Positions 1-9,030 of a stretch of DNA of 64,000 nucleotides are shown piece after piece (positions within the stretch are counted from its first letter, which is position 1; every line of letters starts with the position of its first letter). A program made the translations under genes and the position numbers. Below the pieces are notes generated by a model. That model was not told the DNA's origin and ran no database searches. It was given only the letters and a program-made list of their open reading frames with translations. Origin of the DNA: Polytrichum commune (lineage: Eukaryota > Streptophyta > Polytrichopsida > Polytrichales > Polytrichaceae); NCBI GenBank assembly GCA_950295325.1, contig OX485803.1, positions 36,159,554 to 36,223,553 of the forward strand, read 5' to 3'.

Positions 1-269
1 GAGCTTCACAACTGATATAGGTCACAACCATAGAGTGATAGAAAATTACCTTATGAAAGGACGGAATCACTCACTACTGAAAGTGCACAAAAGAATCATA
101 AGAGGGTGGGATAAGTGGAATAAGGAAGGAACGAAAAAGACAAAGTCTTAAGTTGTTAATACAATCCTTAATCCAATGTGACAATAACCCTTATAGACAC
201 TAGCTCAGTCTTCCTGGAGACTTTGTTCCTTGGGTTTTGTTGTTTTAAGCCATAGCAAAAACTAACTAC
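1..269 (-). mobile_element. End of repetitive element B (copy B1, cut by window edge)
   Basis: This is the terminal ~270 bp of a repeat found twice more in the window. The same stretch appears inverted at 5841-6115 and in the same orientation at 49265-49537. All three share the segment around the TTGGGTTTTGTTGTTTTAAG block and end in CTAC after AGCAAAAAC/T. The rest lies before position 1. The LINE reading frame starts abruptly at the boundary, in the middle of the reverse transcriptase, so B most likely inserted into the LINE and its 5' half lies outside the window. Boundary and homology are seen; the insertion history is inferred. Confidence 0.7.
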
Positions 270-1112
270 AAAATCAAACATAAAACCAAATACATTTAAA
301 GCAACAATACAAACTCAAAACATCACATATAGAAACCAACCACTACCTATACTACACCAAATTGAACCATATGTATATATAGGCATTCAACTAGTACCAT
401 CACTCAAATGGCAACTCCAAACATATATCACCACAACAAAAATAATAAACCAATGCAAACAATTAATAAACTGCCCAGCAACAATCAAACAAAAAATCAA
501 AATGGTGGACACCGTTATTAGAGCAGGTATAGCATATAGCTTCTACGTAGTACCATACTCCCTACCCTCCATTAAAAAACTGGATAAAAAATCATAGGTA
601 TCCAAAAAACAATATGTGGTTTACCAAAATGCACTGCAAACGTAATAACACAACTACCACACGATCTATTTGGCCTAGAAGCCTTCTCATTAAAAAATGC
701 ATACCTAAGATGTTTCAGTAAACAACTTAGAAATGCCCTAAACGACAAAGGTAGACTAGGGATAATATATAAAGGACTCATACCACATATCCTAACCAAA
801 CACGGAGGCGCTAAAGATATACCTAGAATAAAACACCAGGATTATACCAGATCACCAACCACACGAACACTATTCCTTATGAAAACCGAAGGAGGAGCTC
901 ACCTTAAAAGGATAGACAAAAGTTTCCACTTCAATAAAACAGAGCTAGAAAGAGAATGGAAAATCACAGCTGAACTACCACACCTAGACCCCAAACTATC
1001 CCTGAAGCTACTACATAAACTCACAACACTCAACATACACACAATTAAGCATATCTCCCTCCCCAATGGCACAAACCTAATGTCACTAGAGGATTTTAAG
1101 AAAATACTATAA
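268..1112 (+). pseudogene. LINE reverse transcriptase C-terminal (thumb) fragment
   Basis: Two adjoining frames (268-597, then 594-1112) together encode the region after the catalytic palm of a LINE RT. The first contains a Y-V-Y-I-G-I-Q stretch, equivalent to the common YKYLG motif that follows the YxDD box, and a V-I-R-A-G-I-A-Y-S-F segment. The second carries a C-G-L-P-K-C motif, a hydrophobic LFGLEAF segment and an ALNDKGRLG-type motif. A stop or frameshift at about 595 separates them. The catalytic YxDD box is absent because sequence to its left is element B. Part of a dead copy. Confidence 0.7.
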
Positions 1113-2089
1113 AACCCCTACCAAATTAGAAATAAATGCACTAACATAGCAAAACAACTATTCTGCTACCGAACCTGCAACCAAGACTGCCCCGCCCCAT
1201 GCCCCAATCACGCACAACCCCGAACACTCAAAGCACGGTACATTTCGGACAATAGAAATCTAAGCCCTAGAATAATAGAATGACCAATACACCCAACATT
1301 ATCAGAACAACCCCAACACCCACACCCACCCGCTAACATAATAATCAATCCAACCAAATTCCCAATACACACCATAATACACCACAAACTAAAGAAAACC
1401 CAAGACAAATATAAAATAACAAAAAATTACAACACATACCTATGCCAATGGACATTACAAGACCACACAACATACAACAAATGGATGTCACAAAGGAAAC
1501 TCTGCCCGTTTAACCAACCCCTAGTAATAGAACACAACATAAACCTACTAACCAAATACTATACCCAATACCAACACATATACTACAAAAACATCCTCGA
1601 CACGTATTTCACCCCCGCACAAAACAAAGACCCAAGATCTATACCACCACCCCCAATAATCCCCCATACCCAAATAATCACAACGGAATGTAACCCCGAG
1701 AAAGACATAATCACCCAAAAAAACACCATACAAACACAAAATGAACTAACCCATATCTATGAAGATACTGGAAAACACCTCACCACCATCCTAACCACCA
1801 GACTAAAATGTCTTTGGCAACAATACCACAAAATGTCTATAACATACATGATCTAGTACCCCCCATACAACCTTTTGAAACAAAAATAATATGGCTATAC
1901 CAAAGATACAAGAACAAAACCCACAAGAAAAACCCACTTATAGCATCACACCACACTCTCCCAACTAACATCATGGACTCACTAACAACAACATTCAACA
2001 TCTCCCACTCATATTTCTCCTCACCATTAATTTGTTCTACAAAAATTACAAAATTCTACTCACCCCACACAAGAGACAATTTTTTTTGA
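1113..2089 (+). pseudogene. LINE internal region, no domain recognised
   Basis: Open stretches at 1485-1856 and 1808-2089 lie in different frames, rich in Thr, Ile, Asn, Gln and Pro. No known fold is recognisable. They sit between the RT C-terminus and the RNase H part of the same element and share its strong A/C bias on the + strand, so they are taken as its linker region with frameshifts. Confidence 0.45.
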
Positions 2090-4111
2090 TCAATTGGTAC
2101 TGCCCTCCAATACAAATGGAAAGGAATCGGCTACACACACCCACACAACAAGGACATGACCCAACAAGTAATACATTGGGCACGACTGGCAGCCAAATAC
2201 GACCCATCCACCGTCACCCTACTAGTTGTACCAGACGCTAAATGGTACCAAAATCTATCACCATGTAATGGACCATTCCCAGACACACATGTCATCGCAC
2301 ATTTTGCCGCAAATACCATAACATATGACATACCAACAATCCATCAAGGCACACCCAAACCACAAGTAGAACCACTAGCCATACACATTTTGTGTGTTCA
2401 CCACCAAAATTGTAGCTTCGGCACAACCAATCAAATAGACTCCATTAAAACAATATTCGAAAACATGCAAATACCTCAATACTACATACAGAAAACCCCA
2501 CCTACACCCCTTAACACATCAATAAACAAAAGCACGAATTGGAACAAATTAACATACCCACCACATAACAACTTAGCGAACGAATACATACCAGCCCTAC
2601 CAGACTACAAAATAAACACCACACTAAAATTCCCACCCCAATACACCTACTATACAGATGGATCCTTCATCCCACCTAAACAAGCCAAAGATGGACATTG
2701 GAAGAAGGAAAAAGCGGGATATGAAATATTCAACCCAACAAAACCATAAATACAAATATCCAAGAGACTACTTGGTTTACAAACCAACTTTAGAGCCGAA
2801 CTAATGACCATTCACAAAACACTAAGATTAATTACTAACAAATACTCCAACAAACTGGCACACATCTTCACCGACTGCCTTAATTGTATATACGTAATCA
2901 ACACACAAATAAAACACCCAACACACCAAAACAATCACGCTGACAAAACCATACTAACAGACATAGTAAAAATGCTAAAAAACCGAACACAACCTGCTAC
3001 TATTTACAAAGTCAAAGCTCACATCAACATTGAAGAAAATGAACAAGCAGATATACTCGCAAAAAATGGCACCAAAAAACTCTACAAATTTGCCTCCAAA
3101 TCATATGAGTTCGCACATACCACACCATACTACTTTCAAAAAGATACATGGCCATGCCCATCAAAAAGACCTGACAAGGGCCCTGTCAGATGCTTGGAAA
3201 CATACATCCAAAAGCACGACCGGGAAAAAAATCTAGATATAATGGCACAAAAATTTCCCAACATTGCCAAATGGACAATGAACCTAGGTATAGATAATGA
3301 ATTATCGAACAGTTTTTGGTCCAACCCGGTAATAACAAATTCACAAAAAACAACCCTCCTAAAATTCCGCACTGGGCAATACATGGGCAACACTAGAAAA
3401 CAACTATTTTTCGGTATACCAAGGTTCCCATCAAGCACATGCCCTATCTGTAACTCCCTTGATGCAAACACATAGCTACATGTACTCCTTAAGTGCAATC
3501 AACACCATATACATGCCCTTAGAATCAAAAGACATAACAAAGCAGTATGGGAAATTAGAAAATTAATACTATCATCACAAAAATCAAGATGCTACATCCT
3601 TATGAATGCAGGAACATTCAATAATAACCCACAAGAAAATATTATCCCCCCATGGCTCCTACCTTGCACATGTGGACACCAAATATGCCACTGCAATGCT
3701 AGGCTCAAACCAGACTTATTGTGTATTAAAGGGCTCCCATACCAAAGCACCCCGCCATCTAACCCAACGGACAACCTCACATTACAATATATCGAATTCA
3801 CATATACTAACAACATATTCTCACAAGAAACAATAAACAACAAAATCCAAAAATACCAACCACTAATAGACAACCTTAGGCGCCAAGGATGGAAAGTAGA
3901 CATGCTAATAGTCATCACGGCTGGCGCCCGAGGGACCACCCATGCCCCGTCAATGAAACAACTTGAAACAACATTTCAACTTACTGAAAAAACCGTCAAA
4001 CATACATTCGAAGCAATTAACACCTTTGCCATTCACCATGCCGGGTCAATCTTACTACACAAAAGGAGAATTGAGAACAACCAACCAATACCCAATGACC
4101 AAAATATATAG
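2090..4111 (+). pseudogene. LINE polyprotein C-half: unassigned domain, RNase H, zinc finger, restriction-like endonuclease
   Basis: A single reading frame of about 674 codons interrupted only by two in-frame stops (TAA 2747-2749, TAG 3473-3475). The first ~150 codons contain a hydrophobic strand (VTLLVVPD) of unknown fold. RNase H follows with all expected residues: Asp in YTDGSF (2657-2659), Glu in RAEL (2798-2800), Asp in FTDC (2873-2875), His in VKAH (3020-3022) and Asp in EQAD (3050-3052). Next is C-x2-C..H..C, the RHN motif, and a KPDLL...IEFTY pair (about 3703-3732 and 3790-3806), which matches the PD-(D/E)xK-like core of R2/Dualen-type nucleases. Two stops make it formally dead but it is far less decayed than its neighbours. 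Confidence 0.75.
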
Positions 4112-4259
4112 AGAGGTATTTACACTTGTATCTAATTATTATTACACATATATATTTATTCTTGTTTCAAAACACCAACAATTACTATGTTGATTGTATG
4201 GGTTACCATTCACTAAAGTTTCTATCCTCGAACAGAGGAGAGTTGTATTGTCTAAATGA

Positions 4260-4362
4260 CCCTTTGTCCTGCGGGCACTGGGCCATTTACATTACGAACA
4301 AACACTTTATTCACGCCGGTCCTGCACAAGGACCACAGTTTTTATCTATTTATCTATTTGGA
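4260..4362 (+). other. LINE 3'-terminal hairpin and short tail
   Basis: GGTCCT and AGGACC flank a 5-nt loop at about 4319-4335, followed by a run of TATCTATT units. About 90 bp here match 7390-7477, where the hairpin has a different but still pairing sequence. LINE RTs recognise structures of this kind at the RNA 3' end to begin target-primed reverse transcription, which is the likely role here. Confidence 0.65.
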
Positions 4363-5840
4363 GAACATTCCAAGCTCTAGCTTTGTGACATCTTGGTAAA
4401 TTCAATCAAACCGATGTTTAAGAACACGCTATTCTTGTAGAGAGCATTATGTTTAGGAATGTTATAACATTGTTCAATGCTCATGCATGCTAACAATTAT
4501 TTATGGCCATGTTGGGTAGCCTAAGCAAGGAAGCATGTTGAGGGTTAGCAACATTTTGGATTAAAGTTCATTGTGTATGCAATCAACTCGTCGATTGTGG
4601 TGCAATGACATGTTACCCTTGTTGTGATGGTTTATAAATTATTTATCTAGAGGTGGCTCAATAATGAGCCAAATAGTGTTTGTGATTATATTTGAATATA
4701 ATCTTATGAAACTTCATTATGTATGTACTTGAAGACTAGGTAAAGAAACTTGTTATATATGTTTCAGGCTACATGTATAATCAATGGAATTACAAAAATG
4801 GCAACTCAGCTTATAAACAATTTTATTCATTCCATCATGGATGCATGCTTTGCACTCTCATGTTCACAAGCATAACAATGCACACATGGATGTGATATAA
4901 TCAAAAAAGTTGCAATGGATGAATGGGCTCTAGTATAAATAAATAAAACTTGATAGGGGTAATTTTCTTATGGAGATATGAACTATGCGATTGGTCGAAA
5001 AGCACGAGACTGTCCAAGTTCACTTTACACTATATTTTGAAGATTCAAAGGACCAAAGAAATTCAAATGGGTGGAAATTCTATACGACCTCCTACATGGC
5101 AGCAAGTGGATAACATTTCATGGTCTACCGGATATTAAGTTAGGCCCATTAAAAAGAGGGGGTCAAATGCAAAACTAGAGGCCATGAAATTCAATTAAAT
5201 TATCATTGGCTTGTATAAATATTATATTGCCATGTTGGGGATCTGAACCCGAACACATATAGTGGTCCCTCAACATGGTCCATCATTTTGGCTCTACACT
5301 AAGATTGAGGGCCCCATCAATTGCAAAATTGGATTTCTACTTTCTTTGGGTGATTTCCAAGGGCCCTTAGGGCTAGTTTACACCATGGACCATGAAGTCG
5401 GACCATGGAAGGTGGCATTTTTCCATGGTCCGATTTCTTAAAAAATCAACTTACAAAGCCTCTGGGCCCTTCAGTAGGTGTAAATAAGATGTGGATCAAG
5501 AGGAATGACCATGCACAAAAAGGTGAATGTGCTTAATTTTAAAATATATATGCCCAAAAATGGCAATTTTGAAAATTTTAAAGTTTGACCAATCTCTTAT
5601 CTTCATCTTCTCTTCCCCACAAGAATCTCATTCAAAATTTCTTATAATAAAATTTCTATGCCATGGATCCTTGCCTTTTTATGTCAGGGCACTTATTTTG
5701 CCTCTTCTACCTCATTGGACCATGCTAGTGGATAATACACACCTTTGAATATGTCTTTAGGGAACCTCGAACTCCATGACCACTACGAACTCTTAATATT
5801 GGTGTAAACTAAAGTGGTCCGAAGATGAGTTTAACAACCT
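4363..5840. other. Non-coding repeat-derived spacer
   Basis: No credible coding region. About 4990-5135 resembles 12810-12960 (shared GTCCAAGTTC...CTACATGGCA pattern, call it family F), so part is an old dispersed repeat. A perfect 13-bp inverted repeat with a 10-nt loop lies at 5398-5433. The last seven bases (5834-5840) resemble the seven bases after B2 (7686-7692). Confidence 0.5.
5398..5433. repeat. Perfect 13-bp stem, 10-nt loop inverted repeat
   Basis: TCGGACCATGGAA (5398-5410) and its exact reverse complement (5421-5433). No T-run follows it, and it is not linked to a recognisable gene. Confidence 0.8.
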
Positions 5841-6605
5841 GTAGTATGTTTTTGCTATGGCTCAAAATAACAAAACCCAGGGAACAAAGTCTCCAGGAAG
5901 ACTGAGATAGTGTCTATAAGGGTTAATGTCACATTGGATTTAAGGATTACAATAACAACTTGAGGTCTTTCTTACTTCATTCCTTCTTAATTCCATTTAT
6001 TCCCCACTATTATGATTCCTTGGTGCTTTTTTTCTGTCGTGAGTGATTCCGTCCTATCTTCAGGGTAATTTTCTATCACTCTACGTTTTTTACCTATTGC
6101 AGTCGTGAAGCTCAACAGCTTGGTCAATAGTCTTTTGGTATCCGGACAATAGGCTTCCAATGGATTTTCATCCTATTGGGGTTAGTATCTTTTGGGGTCC
6201 ACAAAACAACAAGGTAACAACAACAATTCTCATTCCAATAAATTCATTCATTACAAGGGTTCAATTATTCATTTTACTTGCGTTAATACTAATTCAAAGA
6301 CTTATCTCATTCATGAACCATCACTCACAACCCTTCGGTCTGCAATCTCTGCGCAACTCAAGGTAGAATAAACATACATGACTATATTCAATATTAGCTT
6401 AAAGCTTTAATTAGTCAAGTATTAATCATGCTCAATACTATAATCCACTTCAACCACTCATTTCCCGGTGGAACATCTTAATATCAAATAGTCGCCTCAT
6501 ATACTAAGTAATGATGAGGATAGAGCTTTCAGCCCATGCTTCTTCCACTTTTAGGTCGGATGCGTCTATAATCAACTCATTAGAGTACGCTCATCCTAAC
6601 CTAAT

Positions 6606-6606
<1 letters not shown>

Positions 6607-6657
<51 letters not shown>
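6607..6657. repeat. CT dinucleotide microsatellite
   Basis: About 25 uninterrupted CT units inside element B2. Confidence 0.95.
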
Positions 6658-6660
<3 letters not shown>

Positions 6661-7377
6661 GTATGTATCTTCATGAACCTAACTACTCTCAGCACCTCAC
6701 CTCTCTTCTCCACTCTTTATCTTTCTTTTTGTCGCTAACTTCTCCTCTTGGCAGATCGCTAACTCTCCCAAATGACTATAGCCTTTCTCGGCTCCTTACA
6801 GTAGCGCTAAGTCTCTCTCTCTCCTCTATTTTCTCTCTGAGCGGAGGTTTTGATTCTGCATGGCTCTTGATTAGGTTAATCTTCCAGCATTATACTCCGT
6901 TGTCGCTTCTCTGGTAGCACTTGAATTGACTATAGTCCAATTGCTCTTGCAACACTCTATTCTTCCCCTCAATAGTTCTTTCACGCTCGCCTTTCTCTCA
7001 TCAAACAATTTTACTTCCCATTACTCTTTCACTGTTGTGTCCTCTCTCATTCCGAGATGCATTCACTCCTATTTACTCCGTCAAATTACCTACTTCCTCC
7101 AACAATCAAATTATGGAATTATCATTCACACTGTGACTCCAATCTTTTACTTTAGTATGCTCACTCTGAAACCTCTCTTCATCACACAATGTTACTCTCA
7201 TACACTTATATTTTCCACCAAATAACTCAATTACTTTCAAATTATAGTCTGATTACACTGCCTAATCTTCACTCTATCACATAGTTGAAGTAGCATCCTT
7301 CAAACTTCGGCACTTGGCCAATCCTACACACTCTTCGCTGAGAGCAACTATGCTAGTCTATCGCCTGAAAAACTCTT

Positions 7378-7489
7378 TGATAATGGCCTTTAGTGGGCAT
7401 CGGATCATTGGCATTACGAACGGACACTTTATTCACGCCGGCCCCTTGCTAAAAAGGGACCGGAGTTTCTATCTATCTGATAATGGCCT
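7378..7489 (+). mobile_element. 88-bp LINE micro-copy with perfect 12-bp target duplication
   Basis: TGATAATGGCCT occurs at 7378-7389 and again at 7478-7489. The 88 bp between them match the last ~90 bp of the Dualen-like LINE (4266-4356), including CATTACGAAC, CACTTTATTCACGCCGG, the hairpin and an ATCTATC tail. This is either a very short 5'-truncated LINE insertion or a short non-autonomous element using the LINE machinery. It lies inside B2, so it is younger than that copy of B. Confidence 0.85.
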
Positions 7490-7692
7490 CCTCTCTCCTC
7501 CAGACTATAGTCCTTTATCTCCCTTCCTCTTCCAAGCGGTTGTAACTTCTCTCCGAGGTCATTCAGTTCCTAAAACTGCTCTAAGAGCTCTTTCATCCGA
7601 CTATAGTCCAACATTTTCATCTGTTCTTCAAAAAACTTAATTCTGAAAGTTTGTATTCAGACTATAGCCCAAAAATCTGTTCTACACAACCA

Positions 7693-8350
7693 ATCACAAC
7701 TTCTACAAGGCCTTGGGACAAGTTCATGGTTCATAGTGTAAACAACCCCTTAGATGTTCATGGTCGTGGCTCTTTGTTTGAAAATAAAGTGGCCCTCACT
7801 TGCCAATTTAGTGGCCCCATTTTGTAGATGTTGAGTAGATACGTGTGTGGGTCTAGAGGTTCGTTCCGGGCCTTGAGGCAGTTGACACACAAATACAAGT
7901 TGGACTTAAGGGAATGAGCGATATGTGGAATTTTCTTTGCAAATAGTATGCCACTTATTTTGTCCACAAGACGATGAATCTATCCTAACTATGTCCACTT
8001 TGAATCACACGAGACCCACTCGCCTTGAAAATAAAAATGTAAACCATCATATCTTATAGAGCACTGAACTTACTTTTATTGGATTTAGGGCCACTTGAAA
8101 TCTAGCCCATAATTTTGTCTTACTCGATTGAAATACATCAAAGCATTCATATATATCAATTCTCTATCTCCAAGTTACAATTCTTGTATGAAGGGATTTT
8201 AATATTTGTTCCCATTAAGGTAAATATCATTGCCACAAGAGCAAGAGCGGATGCCGACTAGTGATCCATGTGAGGAAAACCGTTTTGTTGTATTCATTGT
8301 AACATTGGAATAGAGTTAGTATTTAGTCATTTCTATTCATATAAGAAACA
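7693..8350. other. Gene-free AT-rich spacer
   Basis: No coding region or named element recognised. A minus-strand 69-codon frame at 7758-7967 shows no domain. Confidence 0.5.
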
Positions 8351-8358
8351 AACTCTCC

Positions 8359-8587
8359 CAATGATCGGGGAGAACCGGCAGTTAGTTACAAATGAACCGG
8401 TTGAGTTTGAGAAATAACCGGTTGAAGTTCAAGACTGCAAGAAAATTATCGATCATTCTAGAGGAATTTATAGAATATACCCTAGTTTAATAAAGGAAAA
8501 CCAGAGGATGTCAACAAGTAATCGGTTGGACTTGCAAACACTAGGATAATCTCAACTGAGTATGCCCAATAATCTCCCCGATCACTA
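8359..8587 (+). mobile_element. hAT-type MITE, copy 1
   Basis: A 229-bp element beginning CAATGATCGGGGAGA and ending with the inverse of TAGTGATCGGGGAGA. It is flanked by AACTCTCC (8351-8358) and AACCCTCC (8588-8595), an 8-bp duplication with one change. The terminal YARTG and 8-bp duplication are the hAT signature. Its reverse complement is found at 26185-26410. No coding capacity. Confidence 0.88.
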
Positions 8588-8768
8588 AACCCTCCACATG
8601 TGCCAAAACGACAAAACGCTTTATGGAGGGTTGTTTTCTTATACGAAAAGAAATGACTAAATATGACTATGATGTTGCCATTGATGTGGATTATGGTGTT
8701 GCTTCCATTCTTGGCGTTTTCTTACACATACACTTCATTAGCATGAGGATGAAAGCCAATATGTATTA

Positions 8769-8846
8769 GGTAATCGTTTTATTGGAACCGGTTATCGGTG
8801 CAGAACCGGTTCTGCACTGATAACCGGTTTCAATAAAACGATTACC
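8769..8846. repeat. 78-bp near-perfect palindrome
   Basis: The two 39-nt arms meet with no loop at GAACCGGTTC (centre 8807/8808). Only two positions fail to match and both are G/T. Each arm contains AACCGGTT, and a third copy sits at the centre. It would extrude as a cruciform or, if transcribed, fold into a long hairpin. Confidence 0.95.
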
Positions 8847-8850
8847 GGAC

Positions 8851-9030
8851 ATAACCGGTTGGCCGCTTTGTTGAGCCGCGCAGGTGACCTAAACAGTGGG
8901 TCACCTGTCACCATAACCGATTTAGATGATCATAACCGGTTGGGATGTCGAGGTTATTGTCTGCAAACTTGTGTGCTCAGAGCCATTCGTGTAGTGCCAC
9001 CTCGGCGAAACAAAGCGGCCAACTGGTTAC
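8851..9030. mobile_element. Short inverted-repeat (MITE-like) element
   Basis: About 27-bp terminal inverted repeats: AACCGGTTGGCCGCTTTG at 8853-8870 and, inverted, the matching AACCAGTTGGCCGCTTTG near 9011-9029. It has a nested AGGTGACC/GGTCACCT hairpin at about 8881-8906. The 73-codon open frame across it has no recognisable domain and is an accident of the repeat. No clear target duplication seen. Confidence 0.7.

Larger units (their letters stand above)
270..4362 (+). mobile_element. Dualen/RandI-like non-LTR retrotransposon, 5' part missing
   Basis: Conceptual translation gives, in order: C-terminal RT (268-1112), a long unassigned stretch (about 1.1-2.6 kb), RNase H (about 2650-3060), a CCHC-type zinc finger (3440-3505), an R-x-K-R-H-N motif (about 3526-3543) and a restriction-like endonuclease (3700-3960). 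It ends with a hairpin and a short ATCT-type tail near 4362. RNase H plus a restriction-like endonuclease downstream of RT is the Dualen/RandI layout known from green algae; plant L1 elements instead carry an N-terminal APE nuclease. The 5' half, where Dualen elements carry an APE domain, is not in the window. The 3' end is fixed by comparison with the 88-bp copy at 7390-7477. Clade assignment rests on domain order, not on a tree. Confidence 0.75.
5841..7685 (+). mobile_element. Element B, full copy B2
   Basis: The first ~275 bp are the reverse complement of 1-269 and of 49265-49537. The proposed ends are GTAGTATGTTTTTGCTATGG and, inverted at the right, GTAGAACAGATTTTTGGGCTATAG, so weak terminal inverted repeats exist. 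A 7-bp flank ACAACC(T/A) occurs on both sides (one mismatch). There is no transposase frame; the open stretches at 6511-7225 are pyrimidine-rich, not protein-like. It contains a CT microsatellite (about 6607-6657), several GACTATAG(T/C)C palindromes and a later 88-bp LINE insertion. The long size and 7-10 bp flank duplications would fit a non-autonomous Mutator-like element, but that is a guess. Confidence 0.6.

Noticed and set aside
2747-3475. Stop-codon reassignment (TAA/TAG read as sense) in the LINE
   Set aside because: Both host genes end in TAG and TAA as normal stops and other LINE copies carry frameshifts, so simple decay is enough.
6511-7225. Several overlapping plus-strand open frames in element B
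   Set aside because: They come from a CT-rich, Ser/Leu-repeating tract and a microsatellite, with no conserved residues.
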